Shown in pieces: positions 1 through 8,121 of a stretch of 64,000 nucleotides of DNA. Within the stretch, counting starts at the first letter, position 1. Each line of letters starts with the position of its first letter. The translations under genes and the position numbers were made by a program. The notes below the pieces were generated by a model. The model saw nothing but the letters and a program-made list of their open reading frames with translations, had not been told where the DNA came from and searched no databases. Origin of the DNA: Bradyrhizobium sp. AUGA SZCCT0283 (lineage in GTDB: Bacteria > Pseudomonadota > Alphaproteobacteria > Rhizobiales > Xanthobacteraceae); the NCBI RefSeq assembly GCF_018130385.1, contig NZ_JAFCLU010000004.1, positions 292,064 through 356,063 of the forward strand. The letters are read 5' to 3'.

Positions 1-3
1 TCC

Positions 4-984
4 ATGCCGGTTTGGCACGAAAAGCACTTGCGAGCGGCGACCACCGCGGCCGGCGTGGCGCTGTGGTCATGGAATGTCGACACCGACGCCATCACGATGG
101 ATGAACGCGCATATGACCTGTGGGAAGTCTCGAAGGACGAGAAGCAGATCACATTCGAGATCCTGTCCCAGAACATTCATCCCGCCGATCTGGAAAGGGT
201 CAGATCTGCGTTCGCCGCGACGCGCGCGGTCGTAGGCGCTTACGAAATCGACTTCCGGATTCTATCAGGCGGCGATATTCGCTGGATCTCCGCCCGGGGC
301 CAGGGCGACGACGCGGACATAGCCGAACGAATTATGTTTGGCATCTTCCTCGACGTCACCCAGCGCAAGCAGGCCGAAGAGGCCAACGAATTGCTGGCGG
401 GTGAAATGAGTCATCGGGTGAAGAACCTTTTGACCATTACAACCGCGCTTACTCAGATCACTTCGCGGTCGGCGGCGACAAAAGAGGATATGGCCCAGGA
501 GCTGACCAGCCGGCTGATGGCATTAGGACGTGCTCAGGACCTCATTCGTCCCACGCCGGGCCGGGAAAGGGAAGCAGCGCTTCTCGGCGATCTCATCTCG
601 GTACTGCTTGCTCCATATGATGAGAAGGGAGCCAGCGTTCGCATTCGCGTTTCGGTGCCGAAGATGAATGTTGGAGAAGGTTCGAGCACGACCCTGGCCC
701 TGATTATCCATGAACTGGCAACGAACTCGGCAAAGTACGGATCGCTGTCAGTTGCGAGCGGCACGCTGGATGTATCGTGCAATGGCCGGGACGACGAGGT
801 CGTGATCATGTGGACCGAACGGGGTGGACCGCCTGTTTCGGCTCCCGCCACACTCGTAGGCTTCGGCAGCAAACTGATGCACAGGAGTATGGCCGCGCAG
901 CTCGGGGGCTCTGTCGGCTTTGACTGGTCGGCGGAAGGTGTGGTCGCCACCCTGCGAATGAGCAAGGACCGCCTCGCGAAGTGA
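4..984 (+). CDS. PAS-domain HWE-type sensor histidine kinase
   Basis: Cytoplasmic sensor kinase. Residues about 10-115 look like a PAS sensor ending in the usual DVTQRKQAEE linker. The kinase core follows with the phosphoacceptor box EMSHRVKNLL, an N box HELATNSAKYGSLS, the WTE signature that names the HWE family, and a GFGSKL glycine box near the C terminus. No transmembrane segment is visible, so it probably senses a cytoplasmic signal. No response regulator lies nearby, so its partner is unknown. The ATG lies only 3 bases from the window edge and the PAS domain starts almost at once, so the true start could be upstream and the protein may be truncated here. Confidence 0.85.
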   Translation: MPVWHEKHLRAATTAAGVALWSWNVDTDAITMDERAYDLWEVSKDEKQITFEILSQNIHPADLERVRSAFAATRAVVGAYEIDFRILSGGDIRWISARGQGDDADIAERIMFGIFLDVTQRKQAEEANELLAGEMSHRVKNLLTITTALTQITSRSAATKEDMAQELTSRLMALGRAQDLIRPTPGREREAALLGDLISVLLAPYDEKGASVRIRVSVPKMNVGEGSSTTLALIIHELATNSAKYGSLSVASGTLDVSCNGRDDEVVIMWTERGGPPVSAPATLVGFGSKLMHRSMAAQLGGSVGFDWSAEGVVATLRMSKDRLAK

Positions 985-1045
985 GCGGTTTGCAATCGGC
1001 ATGCGGCAGCGCGTGGTTGCTATCCAGCCATCCAGCCAGCTGCTA

Positions 1046-1120
1046 CGCGCTGAAGATCATGTCGGCGATGGGGGAGCTCTGGCGTTCGGCGCCGTTGAGA
1101 ATCGTCCGGTGCTCGTCGCG
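1046..1120 (-). pseudogene. Remnant of an FAH-family gene
   Basis: Read on the minus strand, this segment encodes RTILNGAERQSSPIADMIF followed by SA and a stop. It lines up with RTILNGTERQNYPISDMIF in the intact FAH-family gene at 2460-3248, and the DNA is also visibly similar to the matching part of that gene (about 2623-2690). Only about 25 codons remain, closed by a stop at 1043-1045 and with an in-frame stop upstream, so it cannot be functional. It is a decayed duplicate or a recombination leftover. Confidence 0.6.
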
Positions 1121-1143
1121 TTAGCCGACGATATTTCAGAATC

Positions 1144-1329
1144 TCAATTCCGCGGCGCAATTCTGACTTCGCGAACCGCCAGATAAAGGCTGATCGTACC
1201 CACAATGACGGGAAGTAGTCCGATCAGCGTCCAGGCCAAAGGCGAGCCGGCGCTGATCGTGCCGGCGGCAATCCAGATTCCAAAGGCAATGATGCCTATC
1301 GAGATTGAGAACGAGAATGCGTCATTCAT
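1144..1329 (-). CDS. Small two-helix membrane protein
   Basis: A 61-residue protein with two hydrophobic stretches (roughly residues 5-22 and 30-50) and a basic C terminus ending REVRIAPRN, consistent with a two-pass inner-membrane protein. The ATG at 1329 was chosen over an in-frame upstream start because GGAGG stands 6 bases before it and the upstream extension has no membrane or domain character. Function not recognised. Confidence 0.5.
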   Translation of the reverse strand: MNDAFSFSISIGIIAFGIWIAAGTISAGSPLAWTLIGLLPVIVGTISLYLAVREVRIAPRN

Positions 1330-1491
1330 GATGGGCCTCCAAAGACCTGTGCCTGTCGGATGGATGGCAGTCTGTCGGTCAGTTTCGGCATCAACTCCGG
1401 GCCGCCACGCAACCTCATCGGCCAACTCGTAAGGCAAGGAAGGCGGCAATGCCGTGGCTTGTCATCCGCCTTCTCCTGATACGGCGGGGTC

Positions 1492-1710
1492 TTAAGAACC
1501 GCCTCTGGCGGGGAATAGCCTGTCAGTGAAACGATCGAGCCGCTTATCGGAGCCTTGCGTCCCGTTGAGATGGCCGACCAACTCGCCGGAAAGTCGATAA
1601 ATATTGATCCCTTTTAGGTGATAAAGTTTTCGGCCCTTGAGGTCGAAGATGGCCGCGCCATCCACCACCCCGACGTGGGCGCCATTGCTATTGAAAATAT
1701 TGCCGCTCAT
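1492..1710 (-). CDS. Small beta-strand repeat protein (4-fold beta flower-like)
   Basis: A 72-residue protein whose first 50 residues show a repeating pattern of short strands separated by glycine turns (GNIFNSNG, HVGVVDG, AIFDLKG, KLYHLKG, NIYRLSG, ELVGHLNG). I associate this pattern with the small '4-fold beta flower' proteins seen in rhizobia. The tail is charged. GGAGG sits 6 bases before the ATG at 1710. No signal peptide. The function is unknown and the family assignment is from memory of the pattern only. Confidence 0.55.
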   Translation of the reverse strand: MSGNIFNSNGAHVGVVDGAAIFDLKGRKLYHLKGINIYRLSGELVGHLNGTQGSDKRLDRFTDRLFPARGGS

Positions 1711-1842
1711 GACTGACCTCCAACCGAGGCTCCGGAGCCAAGCTGCGCTTGTTGGACCCAGATAGCGAGACAATTCGGACGCCACCCCGGATACTTTGGG
1801 GGGATCCAGGCGACCATCGCCAAGCCTGTCGTCACTGCAGCT

Positions 1843-2064
1843 TTGACCACAACTCCCACCGTACCGCCTCAAAAGGTCGCTGCGTCATCGGCAGCCCAGG
1901 CAGCGACGAATTCCGGTGCCGGCCGCGGATCAAGTTCAACTTACACCGAAGCGGACGCAAAGCTTCCGACGAATTTGCTTCGAATGAGTGATGACTTTAA
2001 GAACGGAAACATCGCCAATATCGAGTACCGATTTGGACGACAGCTGGCCGCCAAACCCTCTTGA
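1843..2064 (+). CDS. Possible small hypothetical protein
   Basis: An open frame with a TTG start encoding an Ala/Thr/Ser-rich N-terminal half and a charged C-terminal half (SDDFKNGNIANIEYRFGRQ). The frame stays open upstream to about 1717 but has no ATG. There is no convincing ribosome binding site at the TTG. It may be a real short gene with a misplaced start, part of a decayed gene, or noise. Confidence 0.22.
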   Translation: MTTTPTVPPQKVAASSAAQAATNSGAGRGSSSTYTEADAKLPTNLLRMSDDFKNGNIANIEYRFGRQLAAKPS

Positions 2065-2213
2065 AACGAAGCTTAGGACAACGACGGCACCGACAATTGT
2101 CTCTTGACTGAAGAGGCATCGGACGGTGAGTTTGAAGAAGTCCGAAACAGCATATAGCACACGGCACGACCATACTCGTCAGGCCGTCAGGAGCGCCAAG
2201 GGGGAGGGGTTCT

Positions 2214-2435
2214 ATGTCACACGGCGGAGCCGCGGCTGCTGGGCTTTTGCTCGTCGCGCTGGCAAATGCGCCAGGGCTGTACCCAGCGAAGGCTGGCAAT
2301 GAAGTTTGCTCATATGCGGTTTGTGAGAGGATATGCCTAAGCAGAGCTAATACGGGCGCTCAATGTTCAAGGCGTTGCACAGCCTTTTTGCAAAAGAAAG
2401 TCGCATCCGGGCGGTGTAGGAGCGCCACTCCCTAG
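2214..2435 (+). CDS. Small secreted cysteine-rich protein
   Basis: A 73-residue protein with an N-terminal signal peptide (hydrophobic AAAAGLLLVALANAPG, then a probable cleavage site near PAKAG) and a mature part carrying six cysteines spaced in pairs (VCSYAVCERIC, then QCSRRC, then GRC). That arrangement fits three disulfides in the periplasm or outside the cell. A GGGGGAGGGG stretch stands 6-8 bases before the ATG. No known family recognised. Confidence 0.55.
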   Translation: MSHGGAAAAGLLLVALANAPGLYPAKAGNEVCSYAVCERICLSRANTGAQCSRRCTAFLQKKVASGRCRSATP

Positions 2436-2459
2436 TCTGACCTCCGATATCGGCCCCGC

Positions 2460-3248
2460 CTACTGCCTGAACTCGTTGGTCAACTCGCCGATGCCATCGA
2501 TCGCAACCGTCACCGTGTTGACCGGGTCTTTCATGACGCCGACGCCGACCGATGTGCCGCAGGCGATCAGATCGCCGGGCAGCAGCGTCATGTCGTGGGA
2601 GATCTTGCTGACGAGTTCCTGGGCGCTGAAGATCATGTCTGATATGGGGTAGTTCTGGCGCTCAGTGCCGTTGAGGATGGTGCGCACCACGAGGCTTGCC
2701 GGATCGATGCCGGAGGTGATGACGGGCCCGAACGGCCCATAGCCGTCAAAGCCCTTGGCGCGCGCCCATTGGGCGAAGGTGGCGTCGCGGTTGAGAATGT
2801 CGTTGGCGGTGACGTCGTTGACGCAGGTATAGCCGAAGATGAAATCGTCGGCTTCGTCAGCGGACACGTTGGTGCAGGGCTTTCCGATGACGATGCCGAG
2901 TTCGCCCTCATAGGTGGTCTTGCCGTCATAGGAGACGGGACGTTCGATCACGGCGCCCGGCGCGGCGACGCTGGTGGTGGCTTTCAGGAGATACAAGGGC
3001 TCGGCCGGCTCCGGCTGTTGCAGCTTGGCGGCGAGCGCATGAAAGTTGTTCCAGAGCGCGACGATCTTGGTCGGCTCGGTCGGTGCCAGCACCTCGACTT
3101 CCCCAAGCGCCAGTATTCGTCCGCTCGGCCTCGAGGCGCCGAACAGGCTGCCGTCATGCACGGCGATGCCGGATGGCGTGAGCGCGCCGAAGCCGGTTTG
3201 GCCCTGATGGCGGAAGCGAATCCAGTTGGTGACGTTACGCTGCAGCAT
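2460..3248 (-). CDS. Fumarylacetoacetate hydrolase-family protein
   Basis: A 262-residue FAH-family enzyme, cytoplasmic and metal dependent, typically a hydrolase or decarboxylase of 2-oxo or acylpyruvate-type acids. The fold signatures are visible: the metal site region YEGELGIVIGK, then GYTCVNDVTANDI, then AKGFDGYGPFGP, and the C-terminal LLPGDLIACGTSVGVG. The frame stays open upstream through the neighbouring gene, but homology begins at the ATG at 3248. This ATG overlaps the stop of the upstream reductase as TGATG, a sign of translational coupling. The substrate is unknown; the context (reductase, CBS gene with an oxalate-type operator) hints at 2-oxo acid metabolism. A decayed relative lies at 1046-1120. 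Confidence 0.85.
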   Translation of the reverse strand: MLQRNVTNWIRFRHQGQTGFGALTPSGIAVHDGSLFGASRPSGRILALGEVEVLAPTEPTKIVALWNNFHALAAKLQQPEPAEPLYLLKATTSVAAPGAVIERPVSYDGKTTYEGELGIVIGKPCTNVSADEADDFIFGYTCVNDVTANDILNRDATFAQWARAKGFDGYGPFGPVITSGIDPASLVVRTILNGTERQNYPISDMIFSAQELVSKISHDMTLLPGDLIACGTSVGVGVMKDPVNTVTVAIDGIGELTNEFRQ

Positions 3249-4270
3249 CACGCCACCGCCGGGATTTTTGCTTCCGGTGCCGGAAGCACGGTGCCGTCGT
3301 AGAGGCCGGCGATTTTGGCGCGCTGGGCGACCAGCGCCAGCACCGCGTCCAGCGACGGCGTCGGAATATTGGTCAAGCGGCCCATTTCCTGGACCACCGT
3401 CACCAGCGGATCGATTTCCATCGGGCGGCTGCGCTCGAGATCCTGCAGCATCGAGGTCTTGTGCGCGCCGACCTTCCGGGCGCCCTCGATACGCCGCTCG
3501 ACGTCGACGCGGAATTTGACGCCGAAGGATTCGGCGATCGCCTGCGCCTCCAGCATGATCGCCTTCGACAGCGCGCGGGTGGGGGGATCGGAGCAGATCA
3601 CGTCGAGGGTGGCGTGGGTCAGCGCGCTGACCGGGTTGAGGCAGACATTGCCCCACAGCTTGAGCCAGATCTCGTCGCGAATGCGGTCGAGGACCGGCGC
3701 CTGCATGCCGGCTTTGGTGAAGACCTCGGAGAGCCGCTGCACGTCCTCGGTGATCTCGCCGGAGGGTTCGCCGAGCGGGAAGCGGTCGCCATAGACGTGA
3801 CGGATCACGCCGGGCGCCTCGATCTCGGTGGCGGGGTAGACGATGCAGCCGATCGCGCGCTGCGGCGTCAGTTCGCGCCACTGCCGGCCGCCGGGATCGA
3901 TGCTTTCCAGCGTCGAACCCTCAAGGGCGCCGCCGTGCTTGTAGAAGTACCAGTAGGGGATGCCGTTCACGGCGGTGACGACGCGGGTCTGCGGCCGGAG
4001 CAGCGGCTGCATCTGTTCGAGCACGCCGGTGATCGAATGCGCCTTCAGGCAGATGATGACGAAATCCTGCGGTCCGAGTTCGGCCGGGTTGTCGGTGCAG
4101 CGCGGATGCACCACGCGCTCCTCGTCGCCGATCAGGAGCTTGAGCCCATTGGCGCGCATCGCGGCGAGATGCGCGCCGCGCGCCACCAGGCTGACATCGA
4201 CGCCCGCGCGCGCGAGCTGCACACCGAGATAGCCGCCGATCGCGCCGGCGCCGTAGATACAGATTTTCAT
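3248..4270 (-). CDS. Ketopantoate reductase-like (ApbA/PanE) dehydrogenase
   Basis: A 340-residue NADP-dependent 2-hydroxyacid dehydrogenase of the ApbA/PanE family. The N terminus MKICIYGAGAIGGYLG is the Rossmann GxGxxG nucleotide site. The C-terminal helical domain carries the conserved lysine in WLKLWGNVCLNPVSALT, followed by the substrate-binding region. The start at 4270 gives the usual N terminus; an in-frame ATG 45 bases upstream would add an unrelated stretch. It is coupled to the downstream FAH gene (TGATG) and lies 104 bases after the CBS gene, so it may be co-transcribed from the CBS promoter. True pantoate synthesis is unlikely in this setting; reduction of another 2-oxo acid is more probable. 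Confidence 0.85.
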   Translation of the reverse strand: MKICIYGAGAIGGYLGVQLARAGVDVSLVARGAHLAAMRANGLKLLIGDEERVVHPRCTDNPAELGPQDFVIICLKAHSITGVLEQMQPLLRPQTRVVTAVNGIPYWYFYKHGGALEGSTLESIDPGGRQWRELTPQRAIGCIVYPATEIEAPGVIRHVYGDRFPLGEPSGEITEDVQRLSEVFTKAGMQAPVLDRIRDEIWLKLWGNVCLNPVSALTHATLDVICSDPPTRALSKAIMLEAQAIAESFGVKFRVDVERRIEGARKVGAHKTSMLQDLERSRPMEIDPLVTVVQEMGRLTNIPTPSLDAVLALVAQRAKIAGLYDGTVLPAPEAKIPAVA

Positions 4271-4374
4271 GGGATCTTTCGAAAAGCCCGGTGGTTGATG
4301 ATCGAGCGTCAGCACAGCGCCGGTGCTGAGTTCATCTCAGGCCGGCGCGTTGGTGCCGAGGCTTCCGGCGAATA

Positions 4375-4806
4375 TCAGGCCGACGCGGCGAGCTTGAAGG
4401 GCGTTGCTTCGTCGTCGAACGCGGTTGAGATGTCGCGAATGCTAATGACGCCGATCAGGCTGTAATTGTCGATGACAGGCACGTGGCGGATGTGATGCTT
4501 GCTCATGAGGTGACGGACATGCTCGAGCGTATCCGTCGATGTGCAGGAGACGAGCTGCTGCACCGAAATGAATTGCGAAACGCGCATATTCACGGCGGCC
4601 GCGCCGTGTTCGGCAATGGCGCGCACCACGTCGCGTTCGGTGAACATGCCGACCGCCGTGTTGCCCTCGGTGCGGACGACGTCCTTGACGACAAGCGCGC
4701 TGATATTGCTGGAACGCATCAGTTGGGCTGCAATAGCGACGGTCTCGTTCATGCGAACCGTTGCGACACGGGCGGCTTTCTTGCGCAGGATATCTCCGAC
4801 TTGCAT
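4375..4806 (-). CDS. CBS-domain pair protein
   Basis: A 143-residue protein made almost only of two CBS motifs (residues about 5-65 and 75-135), with the signatures ALVVKD...VGMFTERDVVRA and HVPVIDNYSLIGVISIRDI. Such stand-alone pairs bind adenosyl nucleotides and act as energy or redox sensors. AAGGAGG precedes the ATG at 4806 by 5 bases. The promoter region carries the 17-bp palindrome shared with the oxalate genes (4842-4858), which places this gene in the same predicted regulon. Its target protein is unknown. Confidence 0.88.
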   Translation of the reverse strand: MQVGDILRKKAARVATVRMNETVAIAAQLMRSSNISALVVKDVVRTEGNTAVGMFTERDVVRAIAEHGAAAVNMRVSQFISVQQLVSCTSTDTLEHVRHLMSKHHIRHVPVIDNYSLIGVISIRDISTAFDDEATPFKLAASA

Positions 4807-4841
4807 GGCAACCTCCTTGGGGTGAATTATTGATCCAAGTC

Positions 4842-4866
4842 TGGTATACATAATGCCAATTGTCAA
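4842..4866 (-). promoter_or_regulatory. Oxalate-regulon operator A and promoter of the CBS gene
   Basis: On the plus strand TGGTATACATAATGCCA occupies 4842-4858, an imperfect palindrome TGGyAT-N5-ATrCCA. On the minus strand TTGACA at 4866-4861 lies 2 bases before it, so the operator would fill the -35/-10 spacer. A 17-base spacer leads to CAGACT as the -10-like hexamer. The start codon is 35 bases downstream. Five similar sites occur elsewhere in the window. Confidence 0.75.
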
Positions 4867-5016
4867 CACGCTCGACGGTGGAAATCTTTCCTGATGGCGA
4901 AGATAAATAGGCAGTAACACTGACGTTCTTGAGCCGCGGCATTCCAGCCGGAGGAGGGAGGGGCGCTCCCGGAGTGGTCCAAAAATCGCTCAGGTATACC
5001 AGAAGCGGCCCAGGCA

Positions 5017-5052
5017 AAAGAAAACGCGCCCACCCCGGAGGATGAGCGCGCT
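5017..5052 (-). terminator. Probable terminator after the oxlT-like gene
   Basis: Downstream of the MFS gene on the minus strand, a GC-rich imperfect hairpin (GCGCGCTCA with TGGGCGCG around CCTCCGGGG) is followed by TTTTCTTTT. This fits a rho-independent terminator, although the stem has internal mismatches. Confidence 0.5.
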
Positions 5053-5079
5053 TGTTTCGAACAACCGATCCGGTTCGGA

Positions 5080-6375
5080 TCAGGTCGCAATCTGCGATTT
5101 GGCGACCACCACCTTACGCCATGGCTTGAGCACGAACAGCGCCAGCAGCGAGGCCAGAATATTGGCACCGGCCGCGACGATGAACACCATGTCCCAGGTG
5201 CCCGAAGACTGCTGCATGTAGTTCGCCACCGGCACCAGCAGCGCCGCGGTACCCTTTGCCGTGTAGAGCAGGCCGGCGTTGGTGGTCGCGAACTTCGAAC
5301 CGAAGGTATCGGTGCAGGTCGACGGGAAGAGGGAGTAGATCTCACCCCAGGCGAAGAACACGAAACCCGACAGCAGCACGAACCACACCGGATCGTGGCC
5401 CAGCATGTAGAGTCCCCAGATGCCGACGCCTTCCATGCCGAACGCGATGAACATGGTGTTCTCGCGCCCGATCATGTCCGAGACCCAGCCAAAGAAGGGT
5501 CGCGTCAGGCCGTTGAGAACGCGGTCGATCGTTGCCGCGAACGTCACCGCGGTCAGTGTCATGCCGACCAGCGTGACCGGTATAGCGTCGACCTTCCAAT
5601 CGACGCCGATCGGTTTCAGGTTGGCCGTGACCATCAATCCGCCGGCACCGACGATCACGAACATGAAGTACATCAGCCAGAAGATCGGCTGACGGATCAC
5701 TTCGGTCGGCTGATAGTTGCGCCGGCTCTGGATCACGTTGAGGTTCTGCGTCACGGCAGGCACTTGTCCCGCTTTCGGTGCAAACAGGAAGAAGGCGAGG
5801 ATCACGATCAGGATGCCTTGGCCCAGGCCGAAATAGAGGAAGGTGGCCTGGAAGCCGGAGTCCTTGATCATCGCCTGGATCGGCGCAACCGTCAGCGCCG
5901 AGCCGGCGCCGAATCCGGCGGCGGTGATACCGGCGGCGAGGCCGCGCTTGTCGGGAAACCATTTCAGCGCGTTGCCGACGCAGGTGCCGTACACGCCACC
6001 GGCGCCGATGCCCGCGACGATCATGCCGAGATAGTAGCCGTTGAGCGAGGTCGCCTGGGCGTTGATCGCCCATCCGATGGCGCAGAGGATGCCGCCAATG
6101 AGGACGACAAGGCGCGGGCCGTATTTATCGACGAACCATCCCTCGACCGGCACCAGCCAGGTCTCGAACAGCACGAAGAGCGTAAATGCCCACTGGATCG
6201 ACGCGCGATCCCATCCGAATTTCTTCTGGATGTCGGGGACGAAGAAAGTCCAGCCGTATTGATAATTGGCGATCATCACCATCGCCGCGACGCCGATGGC
6301 CAATTGGGTCCAGCGATAGGCATCGCTGACTCGGGCCGCCGCGACGGGGGCCGCTCCGTGCACTGTGTCCGTCAT
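5080..6375 (-). CDS. oxlT: OxlT-type oxalate:formate antiporter (MFS)
   Basis: A 431-residue major facilitator with about 12 hydrophobic segments. The N-terminal domain includes QYGWTFFVPDIQKKFGW, and the MFS loop 2-3 motif is seen as GWFVDKYGPR. The sequence GIGAGGVYGTCVGNALKWFP and the general layout match the oxalate/formate antiporter family, where oxalate uptake is exchanged for formate. GGAGGG stands 4 bases before the ATG at 6375. It is a single-gene unit with operator B 52 bases upstream and lies in the same block as frc and oxc, which strongly supports oxalate as the substrate. Other dicarboxylates remain possible because the family is broad. Confidence 0.88.
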   Translation of the reverse strand: MTDTVHGAAPVAAARVSDAYRWTQLAIGVAAMVMIANYQYGWTFFVPDIQKKFGWDRASIQWAFTLFVLFETWLVPVEGWFVDKYGPRLVVLIGGILCAIGWAINAQATSLNGYYLGMIVAGIGAGGVYGTCVGNALKWFPDKRGLAAGITAAGFGAGSALTVAPIQAMIKDSGFQATFLYFGLGQGILIVILAFFLFAPKAGQVPAVTQNLNVIQSRRNYQPTEVIRQPIFWLMYFMFVIVGAGGLMVTANLKPIGVDWKVDAIPVTLVGMTLTAVTFAATIDRVLNGLTRPFFGWVSDMIGRENTMFIAFGMEGVGIWGLYMLGHDPVWFVLLSGFVFFAWGEIYSLFPSTCTDTFGSKFATTNAGLLYTAKGTAALLVPVANYMQQSSGTWDMVFIVAAGANILASLLALFVLKPWRKVVVAKSQIAT

Positions 6376-6426
6376 CTTCCCTCCATAGGCTGTTCTATCG
6401 ATACCCGACAGCTCAAGGGAGGAGTT

Positions 6427-6451
6427 TGGTATATGTTATGCCAGTAGACAA
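6427..6451 (-). promoter_or_regulatory. Oxalate-regulon operator B and oxlT promoter
   Basis: TGGTATATGTTATGCCA at 6427-6443 matches the shared palindrome. On the minus strand TTGTCT (6451-6446) precedes it by 2 bases as the -35-like element, and CAAACT follows at a 17-base spacing. The layout is almost identical to operator A. Confidence 0.75.
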
Positions 6452-6510
6452 GCGAAATTTTGACCAGCCCACCGCAATTCGTTACCGCGCGCAAAAATGC
6501 TGCAGGCGCG

Positions 6511-6542
6511 AAAGAGGGCCGCGCTGTGATAGCACGGCTCTC
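6511..6542 (-). terminator. Probable terminator after tctA
   Basis: On the minus strand GAGAGCCGTGCT, a short loop, then AGCGCGGCCCTC forms a hairpin followed by TTT. It lies about 50 bases past the tctA stop and before the oxlT promoter. The T run is short. Confidence 0.45.
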
Positions 6543-6594
6543 TGATCAGGCCAGAAACATGTTTGATTTTATGGCGATAACGTTCCGCTTGCGT

Positions 6595-8094
6595 TTACGC
6601 GACCGCGCCGCGCAAGCGGGTATAGCCCTGCTGGATCACCGACCAGAACAGCGCAATTAATCCCAGGATCATGATCGTGCTGACCAGCGTGTTGGAGAAG
6701 AATATGCCGAGCGAGCCCTGGGATCCCAGCAATGACTGCCGGAATGCCTCTTCCGCCTTGTCGCCGAGCACAATGGCCAGCACCAGCGGGGCGAGGGGAT
6801 AATTGCACTTCTTCAAGAGGTAACCGATCACGCCGAACACCAGCATCAGCATCACGTCGAACGTAGAGCTGTGAACCGAATAGGCGCCGATCGCGCACAG
6901 CACCAGGATGAGCGGCGCGATGATGCTGAAGGGGACGCGCAGGATGGCCGCGAAAACCGGCACGCAGGTCAACACGACGAGCAGGCCGACGATATTGCCG
7001 AGATACATCGAGGCAATCAGACCCCAGACGAATTCCTTCTGTTCGACGAACAGCATCGGTCCGGGCTGCAGGCCCCAGATCAGGAGGCCGCCGAGCAACA
7101 CGGCGGCCGTCGGCGAACCGGGCACGCCGAGCGAAAGCATCGGCAGCAACGCCGCGGTGCCGGCCGCGTGCGCCGCGGTCTCCGGCGCGACCACGCCTTC
7201 GATTTCGCCCTTGCCGAAATTAGCGCCGTGCTTCGACACCCGCTTGGCAATGCCGTAGCTCATGAAGGAGGCCGGCGTTGCGCCGGCCGGCGTGATGCCC
7301 ATCCAGCAACCGATCACGCAGGAGCGCATCGACGTCACCCAGTAGGCCGGCAACTCCTTCCAGGTCTGCAGCACCACCCGCAAATTGATCTTGGCGTTGC
7401 CGCCGCGGAAGCTGAGCCCTTCCTCCATCGTCAGCAGGATCTCGCCGATACCGAACAGGCCGATGACGGCGATGAGGAAGTCGAACCCGTTCAGCAATTC
7501 CGTAAAGCCGAACGTCAGCCGCAGCTGTCCGGTGATGGAGTCGAGGCCGACGGCGGCAAGCGCAAATCCGATCATCATGGCCGCAATGGTCTTGAAGGGT
7601 GGCTCCTTGCTCAATCCGACAAAACTGCAGAACGCCAGAAAATAAACCGCGAATTTCTCTGCGGGCCCGAATTGCAATGCAAAGCTTGCGACCAGCGGCG
7701 CGACCAGCGTGATCATGATCACGGCGAACAGGGCGCCGACGAACGACGAGGTGAACGCCGCCGTCAATGCCTCGCCGGCCTTGCCCTGCTGCGCCATCGG
7801 GTAGCCGTCGAACGTCGTCGCGACCGACCATGGCTCGCCTGGGATGTTGAACAGGATCGAGGTGATCGCTCCGCCGAACAAGGCGCCCCAGTAGATACAG
7901 GACAGCATGATGATGGCCGACGTCGGCGGCATGCTGAACGTCAGCGGCAACAGGATGGCGACGCCGTTGGCGCCGCCCAGTCCCGGCAGCACGCCGATCA
8001 CGACGCCGAGCACGATGCCGACAATCATCACCATGATGTTGAACGGCTGCAGCGCGACCGCAAAGCCGTGAAACAGATTGACGAGTTCTTCCAT
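6595..8094 (-). CDS. tctA: Tripartite tricarboxylate transporter, large membrane subunit (TctA family)
   Basis: A 499-residue, multi-spanning inner-membrane protein of the TctA family, the large permease of the three-part TTT carboxylate importers. The family glycine-rich N-terminal motif is present (GVVIGVLPGLGGANGVAILLP), repeated in the second half around LPMLSLGVPGSPTAAVLLGG, in keeping with the internal duplication known for TctA. It is the third gene of a minus-strand unit with tctC and tctB, and starts 27 bases after tctB. A shared operator lies far upstream of the unit, so an oxalate or related dicarboxylate substrate is suspected but unproven. Confidence 0.92.
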   Translation of the reverse strand: MEELVNLFHGFAVALQPFNIMVMIVGIVLGVVIGVLPGLGGANGVAILLPLTFSMPPTSAIIMLSCIYWGALFGGAITSILFNIPGEPWSVATTFDGYPMAQQGKAGEALTAAFTSSFVGALFAVIMITLVAPLVASFALQFGPAEKFAVYFLAFCSFVGLSKEPPFKTIAAMMIGFALAAVGLDSITGQLRLTFGFTELLNGFDFLIAVIGLFGIGEILLTMEEGLSFRGGNAKINLRVVLQTWKELPAYWVTSMRSCVIGCWMGITPAGATPASFMSYGIAKRVSKHGANFGKGEIEGVVAPETAAHAAGTAALLPMLSLGVPGSPTAAVLLGGLLIWGLQPGPMLFVEQKEFVWGLIASMYLGNIVGLLVVLTCVPVFAAILRVPFSIIAPLILVLCAIGAYSVHSSTFDVMLMLVFGVIGYLLKKCNYPLAPLVLAIVLGDKAEEAFRQSLLGSQGSLGIFFSNTLVSTIMILGLIALFWSVIQQGYTRLRGAVA

Positions 8095-8121
8095 CCCGGT
8101 GATCCCCAGCGTGTGACGAAG

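Noticed and set aside
2460..3881. A 473-residue version of the FAH protein with a long N-terminal extension
   Set aside because: The extra part is the wrong frame of the reductase gene, Arg-rich and without family similarity. The ATG at 3248 with TGATG overlap is the natural start.
4990..5002. Palindrome-like TCAGGTATACCAG between the CBS and oxlT genes
   Set aside because: It shares GGTATACC with the oxalate operators but lacks the ATrCCA arm at the right spacing and is not placed at a promoter.
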